Positions 46,483-57,188 of a stretch of 64,000 nucleotides of DNA are shown piece by piece. The position numbers and the translations under genes were made by a program. Origin of the DNA: Datura wrightii (Eukaryota > Streptophyta > Magnoliopsida > Solanales > Solanaceae); assembly GCA_035772735.1 (NCBI GenBank), contig JASDFA010000004.1, forward strand, positions 20,859,501 through 20,923,500. The letters are read 5' to 3'. Every line of letters begins with the position of its first letter. The stretch's first letter is position 1. Below the pieces are notes generated by a model. That model saw only the letters and a program-made list of their open reading frames with translations. It was not told the origin of the DNA and made no database searches.

Positions 46483-49016
46483 TGTTATACCTCATAAAAT
46501 TTTCAACACATAGATGGCATATTCGCGTGTTGGTTAAGAGTATTTGAAATCCATACATTCTAGGAAAAGGCCCGGGAAAAGACCGAACGAGGAACCTGTC
46601 GAACCATCACGGAAGGAGCTGGGGCAGAGCCCCTCCGTGATGGCATCGTGTCATGGAGGTGGAACCTCCGTGTTGGCTCCGTGACACGTTGGCCCTGTCA
46701 AGGCTCAAGTATATAAGCCTCCACTTCAGTTCATTTCATAAATATATCAAATAAATTCCAGAACTCACGAAGGGAAACAGAGAAGGTGTGAAAGTACTAC
46801 TAAATTATCACTCGATTACGCCGTCAAACGCTGTCCAAACTTAAATTAACTCCAGATACCAAGGTATTAAGCAGTAAAGAGCATTCCTACAGATTTAGTA
46901 TCGCGAAATTCGGCCGGCGAATCGTCGTGCTACCGAACTAAGGTAAGTGGAATTGCTCCAAATTAGTGTAACCATATTCCTATCCTTAAAGTGAGTATTT
47001 CTCCCTTCTGGACTTTTGAGAAATAGCGAGTTTTTGACTGTCTTTCGATAAGCCAAAGTTTAGGCTATAAATATATCAAAAGTGATGTTTTCTTTCAGAA
47101 TATTGGTGTATTTAGTTCTAATTGACATGTATATGAATGTAGTTGGGAGAAACAGCAGAACTACTGACGGAAATCACATCTGTCAGTCAGGTACTCAGAA
47201 ACCAGGTATGTAAAGCTATTCATTCGTCAAGCCAGGAAGTACAGTCTAGAAAATAAATAGGATAAGGGCTATTAACAGATACCCAGCGTACAGGAATGAT
47301 TTTAGTACAATTTCCAGCAAGCATGCTAGTATATCATGACGTATCATGTGATAATCAGAATAACGGATAGTCAGATGATTTTAGATAGTAATGTAGTATC
47401 AGCTAGTAGCTCAGCATGTTCTTACGTAATATCCAGAATGGAAGTTGTAAAAGCAGTATAATGAATTAGCAAGATTACAGATAGTATGTATTACATTTGT
47501 TGAGACTGTATCCAGTATTAGATGGCACATTTTATATTATTGAGCTATATCCAGTTATAGATGGCATGTTCTATGTTATTGAGTTATATCCAGATATAAT
47601 CAGATCAGTAATCAGATATAGAAATAACTCCAGACACCGATATAGCTCCAGATACAGATACAGCTCCAGAAACAGATATGGCTCTTGAAACTGATATAGC
47701 TTCAGAGTAAGGATAACAATAATCAGGTAAATAGATAAAGGTCAGGTAGCAGTTAGCCCAGCAATCAGAAATAGTGTAAAACAGAATATAGCATCAGTTG
47801 TTTAATATGGACTGGCCTTGAAATAAAAGAAGAGAATATCATTAGTATTTTTCATTTGAGCGTGGTTGTTGTGTATGTGTTTTGCATGTTGAGACTTGTC
47901 ATGGAATGTGGGCACCCTTAGCATCCCCTCCGCCCCTGGATTATAGCTGTGTCGATACCAGATTCAGATACCGCCACCAGTTGGGTGATGCCGTCCACCT
48001 AGAGGACGATGATGGCCGACCACCATGATAATACGGTCCAGACTACCCTACTTGTAGGGGCAGCTCAGTTTACTCTGTGCAGAGCTAGATTACCCTGTTT
48101 ACAAGGGCAGACTACTCTGTGTGCACTTGCGGTCGGGGGCAGTTTCAGATACAGATTTTTATAAAATTACCCTGTTGCGTGTTTACACCCAGGGGCAGTT
48201 TCAGTCACAGATACAGCAGCAGATTACCCCATTGAGCGCTTGCGCCCAGAGGCAGGAGTCTTCGGACTCAGACATAGTTCATTGTCAGAGGCCAAGGCCT
48301 CAGCTAGATAGACTCAGCTACTTCCTACTTATATTTCATGTTATTGTTGTTACCCATTTCAGTTGTATATTTCAGTTTGCTTTACATGCTCAGTACCTGT
48401 GGTACTGACGCCCGTAGGGGCGCTGCATTGCTTGCCTGCAGGTACACATAGACAAAGAGTCGATCCCTCGTGATCCAGTCAGCAGAGTTGTCAGCTGCTA
48501 TCCTCCGGAGCTAGACAGTCGGAGGTTGCTCCTATTTCCTTTTGATTACAATTTGGGTAGGTCGGGGCCCTGTCCCGACCATTCTATTATTACTTCCTAG
48601 AGGCTTGCAGTCTGATGTTACCCTGTGGTAGTGGAGCCGATCGTGTGGGGCCGTGCATGTATATATATGTTTGGTTGATTATGTTGGTCGTGTGGGGCCA
48701 TAGTCTGATAGTAGTGGTGACCTTGTCGGTCACGTAGTTATTCAGTATTCTATTGTTAAGTTACAGATAACTAGACAACATGGTGGCCTTGTCGACCTGC
48801 ATAGGTTTCCCCTTGTAAGTATGTTTCTGGTTAGCTAAAGTTTTATATAGGTGGTTATAGGCCCAGTAGGCCGGAGGCTGTGTTTACAGCCGTTATATAG
48901 CCCGTTGATTCCAGAAATCTGAGTTAGAGCTAGTCAGACACCAAATGTGTTTAGGCTCACCAGTTAGCAGTCTAGGGCACCAGGTGCAGTCATACCCCCC
49001 AAGGCGGGGCGTGACA
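46483..49016 (+). repeat. 5' LTR of Tekay element
   Basis: 2,534 bp, TGTTATACC... to ...GGGCGTGACA. Cassette at 46604-46690, TATA box TATATAAG at 46710-46717, and a strong splice donor AAG/GTAAGT at 46940-46948. A cluster of short repeats around CAGATA...GCTCCAGA lies near 47590-47710. ORFs such as 47497-47688 and 48121-48408 are not supported as genes. Confidence 0.92.
46604..46690 (+). promoter_or_regulatory. Palindromic cassette upstream of Tekay TATA box
   Basis: CCATCACGGA (46604-46613) pairs with TCCGTGATGG (46634-46643). The arm ATCGTGTCATGGAG (46645-46658) pairs, with two mismatches, with CTCCGTGACACGTT (46677-46690). It ends 19 bases before the TATA box. The 3' LTR copy (about 54374-54460) is less mutated. 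Confidence 0.75.
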
Positions 49017-49020
49017 AACT

Positions 49021-49031
49021 TGGTATCAGAG
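49021..49031 (+). other. Primer-binding site of Tekay element
   Basis: TGGTATCAGAG then A; the family site is TGGTATCAGAGC. Complementary to the initiator tRNA-Met 3' end, four bases after the LTR. Confidence 0.9.
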
Positions 49032-49230
49032 AAGTTCGTGTCCAGGGAGTCTGCAAGCCGTGCTAAGTAGAGTCTTGTCTATGGATGTGTTGTGCACCAC
49101 ATGCTATAGGTAGGAGGCTGCGAGGCATAATAGGATGGTTACCCTTCTTTCATACTCAGTCGTGCCATAGCACAGTACAGTATAGGGTTGGTTCTTTTGA
49201 AACTTACCACCCTCTTTGTCTACAGATACT

Positions 49231-50430
49231 ATGGCAGATCAGTGGCACCCTGCTACAAGCAGGAGATTAGATACAGCGGTAGGCGAAGGCACCAGCAGGA
49301 TGCCTCACTTACAGCCAGATTCAGCCCGGTCTGAGGGCAATGCGGAGGTGTCATCTCGACCCTCCCAGCAGTCTCCGCCTCGCCAGACACAATTTGAGGC
49401 AGCACCACTTCCCACAGCTCTTGCACCCACTTCATCTGATCAGGAGCTACGTAGTGCGGTGGTTATGTTAACCCAAATGCTAGCTACTTAGCGTCAGCCA
49501 GTACCACCTACAGCAGTAGAATCCCTAGGTGGGCCAGGTAGTTCCAGGGTTAGAGAATTCTTGGCATTGGGACCCCCTCAGTTCACAGGGTCAGATTCAG
49601 CGGAGGACCCTCAGGACTTTCTGGACCAGATGCAGAGAATCTTTAGAGTCATGCACGTAAACCCAGCAGAATTAGTGGAATTAGCAGTGATCCGGTTGAG
49701 GGATATTGTTGTTTTGTGGTATGAAAGTTGGGAGAGATCTCGAGGAAGAGATGCAGCCCCTCCTACTTGGTCCAGCTTCTCAGAGGCCTTCCTAGACCAC
49801 TACTTACCCCGGGAGGTCAGACAGGCCCGGATAGACCAGTTCTTACACTTAGAGCAGGGGGCCAGGAGCGTCTGTGAGTATTCTTTACAGTTCGACTCCT
49901 TAGCCCGCTATGCTCCAGCATTTGTGGACACCATGTTGTCCAGAGTCCATCGCTTTATTATAGGGCTGAATTCAGATTACATAGAGACGTGCATGACGGC
50001 TACTTTGAGAGAGGACATGGATATAGCCAGGGTACAGGCTTTCGCACAGACAATTAATGGCCTGAGATAGCAGCAGCGGGGCGACAGGCAGGCAACTTTA
50101 GAGCAGCGCCGTAGAAACAGACCCACTGAGATTCAAGGGGAAATTCCTAGGGGGCCGAGATCACGGTTTTTAGATAGGCCACCCAGATTTTTACCTCCGG
50201 TACGGCAGCAGAGAGGCAGATTTGTTCATCAGAGTCACTTAGAGTCCGGTAGCAGTTTACTGACAGTAGCATCACCTCAGCAGCAGAGGGCAGAACATAG
50301 TAGATTTGCACCTACCCATTGTCCTATATGCCACCAACCCCATTCTGGAGCCTACAGGCAAGGCTTCTCAGGGTGCTATTACTGCAGACAGGAAGGGCAT
50401 TTAATGAGAGATTGTCCAGCCAGAGGACAG
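49231..50430 (+). pseudogene. Tekay Gag
   Basis: ATG at 49231 (MADQWHPATSRRLDTAVGEG), five bases after an acceptor-like TACAG (49221-49225). The frame reads through to about 50430 with two in-frame TAG stops, at 49489-49491 and 50068-50070, both probably from CAG. The capsid part has LGPPQFTGSDSAEDPQDFLD and LREDMDIARVQAFAQTINGL. The nucleocapsid has a zinc knuckle CYYCRQEGHLMRDC (50374-50415). Gag packages element RNA. The frame is otherwise continuous. Confidence 0.88.
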
Positions 50431-52724
50431 TGTAGCCGGGATAGTCTAGATAGAACATCAGCGGGGCCACGAGCTCCAACAGCCTCAGCAGATAGGGGCC
50501 GAGGTAGATCAGGAGCCTCTGGCTCAGGTGCAGGCCCCAGCCGTACCTATGCATTACCAGGGAGGCAGGATTCAGAGGCATCTCCCAACGTGGTCACAAG
50601 TATATTGATTATCTGCTCATACCCTGTTTATGTATTGATTGATCCAGGGTCTACCTTGTCATATATTACACCATTTGTGGCCCGAAAGTTGGGTATCGAA
50701 CCAGAATTGCTTCAGCAGCCCTTTTCAGTGCTTACACCAGTTGGTGACTCGATTACAGCTAAAAGAGTTTACCGGGGATGTAGGGTAGAGGTTGTTGATC
50801 GCCAGACCACAGTAGACTTGATAGAACTTGAGATGGTTGACTTCGATGCCATTATGGGTATAGACTAGTCAGTGCCATGCTATGCCAACTTAGAATGCTG
50901 GACCAAGACGGTCCGATTTCACTTTCCGGGGGAAGTAGTGCGAGAATGGAAAGGGAGCACAGCTACACAAAAAGGTAAGTTTATTTCCTACCTTCAGGCG
51001 AGAAAATTAATAGCAAAGGGATGTATTTACCACCTAGTTAGAGTCCAGAATGTTCAGGTGGAACCTCCGACTCTTCAGTCTGTTCCAGTGGTCAATGAAT
51101 TCCCTGACGTATTTCCAGATGAGTTGCCTGGTATCCCTCCCAAAAGGGAGATAGATTTTGCAATTGACTTGTTGCCAGGGACTCAACCTATATCCATTCC
51201 CCTGTATCGCATGGCACTAGCTGAGCTTAGAGAGTTGAAAGAGCAGTTAAAAGATTTGCTCGACAAAGGCTTTATCAGGCCTAGTACTTCCCTATGGGGT
51301 GCGCCAGTTCTGTTTGTAAGAAAGAAAGATGGCTCACTCCGTATGTATATAGACTACCGACAACTGAATAAGGTAACGGTTAAAAACAAATACCCGCTCC
51401 CTAGAATAGATGATTTGTTTGACCGGTTGCAGGGCGCCAGATATTTCTCTAAGATAGATCTGAGGTCCGGATACCACCAGGTCCGAGTTCATGAGAGGGA
51501 CATTCCAAAGACTGCTTTCAAGACCAGATATGGTCACTTTAAATTTCTAGTCATGTCTTTTGGGCTGACAAATGCTCCCACAGTGTTTATGGACCTGATG
51601 AACAGCATATTCTGACTGCATTTGGATCTGCTCGTGATAGTATTTATCAATGATATTCTGGTATATTCTCATTCAGAGACAGATCACCAGAACCATTTAC
51701 AGAAAGTACTCCAGATCCTTAGGGATCGTCATCTATATGCCAAGTTTTCTAAGTGTGAGTTCTGGCTGAACTCAGTTGCCTTTTTGGGGCACATCGTGTC
51801 GGATGCTGGTATACGGGTGGACATACAGAAAATAGAGGCGGTCGAGACATGGCCCAGACCTACCACTCCGACCGAGGTTCGCAGTTTCCTGGGTTTAGCA
51901 GGGTATTATCGGAGATTTGTTGAAGGATTCTCCACTATAGCAGCACCTCTGACAAAGGTGACACAAAAAGCAGCAAAATTTCAGTGGACGGAGGCGTGTG
52001 AGCAGAGTTTTCAAGAATTGAAAGACAGATTGACCTCCGCCCAAGTACTAGAATTGCCAGAGGGAACAGATGGGTATGTGGTGTATTGCAACACTTCAGG
52101 CATTGGACTGGGTTGTGTGCTGATGCAGCATGGAAGGTAATTGCTTATGCTTCCAGACAGCTGAGGAAGCACGAAAAGAACTATCCGACCCATGACCTGG
52201 AACTGGCCGCAGTGATCCACGCTCTGAAAATCTGGAGGCATTATCTGTATGGCATTTATATAGACATTTTTACAGATCATAAAAGCCTGCAGTACATTTT
52301 CACACAAAGGGAGTTAAATCTGCGGCAGCGTCATTGGTTAGAATTGCTGAAAGATTATGATGTAAATATTCTCTACCACCCAGGGAAAGCTAATGTAGTA
52401 GCAGATGCCCTCAGCCGTAAGTCAATGGGGAGTTTAGCGTATTTGCGACCCGAGAAGCGGGAGTTAGCCAAGGAAATTCATCAGCTAGCTGGTTTAGCCG
52501 TTCGAATAGTAGAAACAGAAAATAACAGAGTGGTAATTCAGAACTCTGTTGTGTCATCATTAGTTACAGAGGTAAAAGAACGGCAGTACGAGGACCCTGA
52601 CTTAGTCCAGCTCAGAGATAGAGTTCAAAAAGGTAAGGAGCCAGATTTCCAAGTGACTGAGGATGAAGTACTGCGTTGTAAGGGCCGCCTATGTGTCCCG
52701 AATGTTTCAGGGCTTCGCCAGTAG
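50431..52724 (+). pseudogene. Tekay protease, reverse transcriptase and RNase H
   Basis: Protease motif VLIDPGSTLSYITP near 50630. A TAG at 50866-50868 replaces the Trp of the usual GxDW motif. RT: YIDYRQLNKVTVKNKYPLPR and FSKIDLRSGYHQVRV (51340-51490). A TGA at 51613-51615 (from an Arg codon) precedes the active site, which reads FINDILVYS where chromoviruses have FIDDILVYS, so the RT would be inactive even without stops. After YYRRFVEGFSTIAAPLTK a 1-nt deletion near 52138 shifts the frame into RNase H (VIAYASRQLRKHEKNYPTHD, TDHKSLQYIF, NVVADALSRK). Confidence 0.9.
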
Positions 52725-53985
52725 ATCATGCACGAGGTACATTACGCTCGCTATTCCCTCCATCCAGGAGAAACGAAAATGTACCACAACATCAGAGACA
52801 TCTACTGGTGGCCAGGTATGAAAGCTGAAATAGCTGAATTTGTATCTAGATGTCCTAACTGCCAGCAGGTGAAAGCAGAACACCAGAAACCGGGCGGTCT
52901 TACATAGGAAATAGTTGTGCCCTTGTGAAAATGGGAAGCGATAAATATGGATTTTGTAACAGGGTTACCACATACCAGGCACAGAAATGATTCTATTTGG
53001 GTAATAGTTGACAGGCTGACAAAATCAGCTCATTTTTTGCCAGTGAAAGCTACCTTCTCGGCCGAGAATTATGCCGAATTATATATCAGAGAAATAGTTA
53101 GATTACATGGAGTGTCGGTGTCTATTATTTCAGACCGAGGAGCACCGTTTATAGCTAGATTTTGGCAGTCGTTCCAGAGGGGTCTGGGAACGCAGATTAA
53201 TTTGAGCATAGCATTCCATCCTCAGACAGACGGGCAAGCAGAACGAACTATCCAGACACTCGAAGATATGCTACGAGCGTGTGTACTAGATTTTGGGGGT
53301 AGCTGGGATGAGTATCTGTCGTTGATTGAATTTGCCTATAATAACAGTTACCATTCAGCTATCCAGGTGGCGCCCTTTGAAGCATTATACGGGCGAAAAT
53401 GTAGATCACCCATCGGGTGGTTTGAAGTGGGGGAGATGGCGCTGATTGGGTCGGATATTATTCATCGGTCAGAAGAGGCGGTGAAGCTTATCAGGGAACG
53501 CGAGCTGCTCAGAGCCGCCAGAAGTCTTATGCTGATATGCGGTGCAAAAATCTAGAATTTGCAGTGGATAACTGGGTATATCTGAAAGTGTCTCCGATGA
53601 AAGGGGTGATGAGATTTGGCAAGGAAGGCAAGCTTAGCCCGAGGTTCATTGGGCCATATCAGATTCGGCGAAGAATAGGCCGAGTTGCATACGAATTGAA
53701 CTTGCCTCCAGAGTTAGCATCTATTCAGCCAGTATTCCATGTATCTATGTTGAGGAAGTTCGTAGGAGACCCTTCCACAGTTGTTCCAATTTAGGATGTC
53801 CAGGTCACAGAAGAGTTAGCATATGAAGAGGTTCCAGTAGCCATCTTAGACAGACAGATTCGTAGATTGAGAACTAAAGATATTGCGTCTATCAAGGTAT
53901 TGTGGCATAAAAGGAACCGAGAGGAGATGACTTGGGAGGCGGAGGAAGATATGAAGACCATATACCCTCATTTATTTCAAGCCTA
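52725..53985 (+). pseudogene. Tekay integrase with C-terminal chromodomain
   Basis: Zinc region HEVHYARYSLHPGE...CPNCQQ (52728-52870). Core MDFVTGLPHTRH (52947), IISDRGAPFIARFW and FHPQTDGQAERTIQTLED, so the DDE residues are present. The frame shifts near 53530, then continues DNWVYLKVSPMKGVMRFGKE and ends with a TAG at 53792-53794. Beyond it the same frame encodes a chromodomain (EEVPVAILDRQIRRLR, VLWHKRNREEMTWEAEED) to 53985. Integrase chromodomains in this group bind modified histones and steer insertion into heterochromatin. Confidence 0.9.
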
Positions 53986-54252
53986 GTCAGGCGACAGGTA
54001 TGTTAGTATTATTATCTTATGCAGTGCCTTATAGTATATATAAATGAAAAGGTCTATTTTAATCTGTCATTTAAATACTATAGTATTATGTTGAGTACCT
54101 GTATGGGACTTTTCTGCATTTTAGGTTTTTGGGATAGTCCATATTACAGAGGAAACTCTACCGAAATTTTTCTAGAAACAAGTTGAGTAAGTTGAGAAGT
54201 CCTCTAGATAGAAGTTTACATTCGAGGACGAATGTTCTTAAGGGAGGGAGAA
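53986..54252 (+). other. Tekay 3' leader with palindrome and polypurine tract
   Basis: Non-coding. It contains the palindrome CATTCGAGGACGAATG (54219-54234) and the purine tract AAGGGAGGGAG ending at 54250, immediately before the 3' LTR. Confidence 0.8.
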
Positions 54253-55636
54253 TATTATACCCCGTAAAATTCCCAACACATAGATGGCCTATTCGCATGT
54301 TGGTTAAGAGTATTTGAAAGCCATACATGTTAGGAAAAGGCCCGGGAAAAGACCGGACGAGGAACCTGTCGAACCATCGCGGAAGGAGCCGAGGCAGAGC
54401 CCGTCCGCGATGGCAATGTGTCACGGAGGTGGAGCCTCCACGTTGGCTCCGTGACACGTTGGCCCTGTCTAGGCTCAAGTATATAAGCCTCCACTTCGGT
54501 TCATTTCAATATATCAAATAAATTCCAGAACTCACGAAGGGAAATAGAGAGGGTGCGAAAGTACTACTAAATTATCACTCGATTACGCCGTCAAACGCGA
54601 TCCAAACTCAAATTAACTCCAGATACCAAGGTATTAAGCAGTAAGGAGCATTCCTACGGATTTAGTTTCGCAAAATTCGGCCGGCGAATCGTCGTGCTAC
54701 CGAACTAAGGTAAGTGGAATTGCTCCAAATTAGTGTCAATAAATTTCTATCCTTAAAGTGAGTATTTCTCCCTTCTGGACTTTCGAGAAATAGCGAGTTT
54801 TTGACTGTCTTTCGATAAGCCAAAGTTTAGGCTATAAATATATCGAAAGTGACATTTTCTTTCAGAATATTGGTGTATTTAGTTCTAATTGACATGTATA
54901 TGAATGTAGTTGGGAGAAACAGCAGAAGTACTGACGGAAATCACATCGGTCAGTCGGGTACTCAGAAACCAGGTATGTAAAGCTATTCTTTCGGCAAGCC
55001 AGGAAGTACAGTCTAGAAAATAAATAGGATAAAGGCTATTAACAGATACCCAGCGTACAGGAATGATTTTAGTACAATTTCCAGCAAGCATGCTAGTATA
55101 TCATGATGTATCATATGATAATCAGAATAACGGATAGTCAAATGATTTTAGATAGTAATGTGGTATCAGCTAGTAACTCAGCATGTTCTTACGTAATATC
55201 CAGAATGGAAGTTGTAAAAGCAATATAATGAATTAGCAAGATTACAGATAGTATGTATTACATTTGTTGAGACTGTATCCGGTATTTGATGGAACATTTA
55301 ATATTATTGAGCTATATCCAGTTATAGATGACATGTTCTATGTTATTGAGTTATATCCAGATATAATCAGATCAGTAATCAGATATAGAAAAAACTCCAG
55401 ACACCGATATAGCTCCAGATACAGATACAGCTCCAGAAACAGATATGGCTCTTGAAACTGATATAGCTTCAGAGTATGGATAACAATAATCAGGTAAACA
55501 GATAAAGGTCAGGTAGCAGTTAGCCCGGCAATTAGAAACAGTGTAAAACAGAATATATCATCAGTTGTTTAATATGGACTGGCCTTGAAATAAAAGAAGA
55601 GAATATGATTAGTATTTTTCATTTGAGCGTGCTTGC
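54253..55636 (+). repeat. 3' LTR of Tekay element, truncated
   Basis: Matches the first ~1.38 kb of 46483-49016. The first two bases are TA instead of TG. Cassette at 54374-54460, TATA box at 54480-54487. It ends at CTTGC (55632-55636), where the second Athila LTR begins. Confidence 0.92.
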
Positions 55637-57057
55637 TGATCTTGGGCAAATTTATATGCCCAAGTGATACTCAAAAGTACCATTTTCGTCTTGTTTATCT
55701 ATCAATGTGTATGCATTCTCATGTAATTGTTAATAAAATGTGAATTTATACTAACCAACATGATTAGCATTGTTTTGCAGGTAAAATGTAATTTTGGGAA
55801 TCTTAAATGCATTTTGGATGATATCGGGGTTGGACTTGGATGTGAGCACGGGATAAAGCGTTGGACAGCATGAATTAAAGGGGCTCCGCGATGGAGCCAT
55901 GTCACGCTACCACCGCGGAGGCCTTTTGCCTGGATAGGGAAATTTTGCCCAAATTCCAGAGAGGGTCCGCGTCTGGTCCGTGGCACGGTGGCTTGGCTCC
56001 GCATTGCACGTCGTGCCACGTTGAGCTTTAATTCCTTGACCCCCAGTTCCAGTGAGGGTCCACGTTCGTAGCGTGTCACGGAGGCAGTGCTCCGTGATGC
56101 ACTCCGTGACACGTTGCTCTTTATTCCGGGAAAAATTCCCAGCAGTATAAATAGAACACTTAGGTTCATTTTTCAATATTCTAACTTGGTGGAGCAAGAA
56201 CGTGGGTTACAGGCAGTTGAGGGACGAAAATATCAAGGTTTTTTCTCTCTTTCTTTCTTCTTTAATTCAATTGCTTGTATGATTAACACTCATTTAAAGA
56301 TGTTTAATCCACAAATGAGTGGCTAATTCCTCTTCTTGCTGAGGTTATGAACAATTGTGATGAAATGTGATCATTGATTATTTGGTTTTTCATCTTTTCT
56401 TCCATGTTGTTCTATTAATTATTGTTCTTACTGCATTAATGTGTGGCCTACGTTAATGTACATCTAAAAAGTCCGGTTTCACTCGAGAGAGCAAGAAATT
56501 GGAAAGTTGTGAATTAATAGGATATGATCTTTACTTGATTTGGGAAAATTTGGAATTGATTTACTTTCACGATAGAAATATACCTGAAAGTCGTATTAGT
56601 CAATTTAGGAACCGGATTTGTATGGCTAGAACATGAATTGCATTTAATCACAGAAATGTAGGTGGATGGTTCATGATTCTTAAGTGAGGTTAAATACGAG
56701 AGTTTTAATCTCTTGGCAAATGTTCTTGGCTAGCAACTGGAGGAAAAGATTAACTAAATTACATCGATACTTAATTTCATTACATGTTCATTTAACCTCA
56801 GCATGCTCTCATTCATAGTTCAGACTCAAAGTAGATAATTGTTTTAGCTTTAGTATAAAAATTATAAAACAAACTATCAAACTCTTGGTTACACTGTTGT
56901 CTGCATTCTTAGAAGTAAAATATAGTACACTTGAGCAGATTGCACTTCATCCAAGTCTCTGTGGGATCGATACTTAGCTTACTAAAGCCACTTACTACTT
57001 GTTCGACCATGTGCACTTGCGTGTAGTTATATACCCATATAACGAAACAACCAAACA
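55637..57057 (+). repeat. 5' LTR of second Athila element
   Basis: 1,421 bp from TGATCTTGGG to CCAAACA. Cassette modules at about 55880-56115; TATA box TATAAATAG at 56146-56154. Clearly diverged from the LTRs of the first Athila element but alignable. Confidence 0.92.
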
Positions 57058-57063
57058 AGTTTT

Positions 57064-57081
57064 TGGCGTCGTTGCCGGGGA
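57064..57081 (+). other. Primer-binding site, tRNA-Asp type
   Basis: TGGCGTCGTTGCCGGGGA, one mismatch from the complement of plant tRNA-Asp, six bases after the LTR. Confidence 0.88.
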
Positions 57082-57188
57082 CTTGGCAATTGGTGAATTT
57101 GTTTTGAGTGTTAATTTACTGTATTTTTATTTTCTTAGTGTTGACAACTTGGTCTTAGCCTGTATTTTGCAGACTTAATTTCTGTTGA

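Larger units (their letters stand above)
46483..55636 (+). mobile_element. Tekay/Del-type chromovirus (Ty3/gypsy), 3' LTR truncated
   Basis: 5' LTR, tRNA-Met primer site, gag with zinc knuckle, protease, RT, RNase H, integrase and a chromodomain, polypurine tract, and the first 1.38 kb of the 3' LTR. The order and the chromodomain after integrase place it in the chromoviruses; the LTR length and chromodomain type suggest Tekay/Del. It lies in the SIRE third ORF and is cut at 55637 by the second Athila element. Many in-frame TAG/TGA stops and a changed RT active site show it is dead. Confidence 0.9.

Noticed and set aside
45845..46513. 222-codon Lys/Pro/Ser repeat ORF as a cell-wall-like protein gene
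   Set aside because: It overlaps the frame of the SIRE third ORF, runs into the Tekay LTR at 46483, and is low-complexity.
47590..47710. Short-period CAGATA/GCTCCAGA repeats as a CRISPR-like or satellite array
   Set aside because: Irregular degenerate repeats inside the Tekay LTR, also present in the 3' LTR at 55370-55470. No spacers and no nearby effector genes.
49021..49032. tRNA gene fragments near the LTRs
   Set aside because: TGGTATCAGAG and TGGCGTCGTTGCC are retrotransposon primer-binding sites complementary to tRNA ends; there is no cloverleaf.
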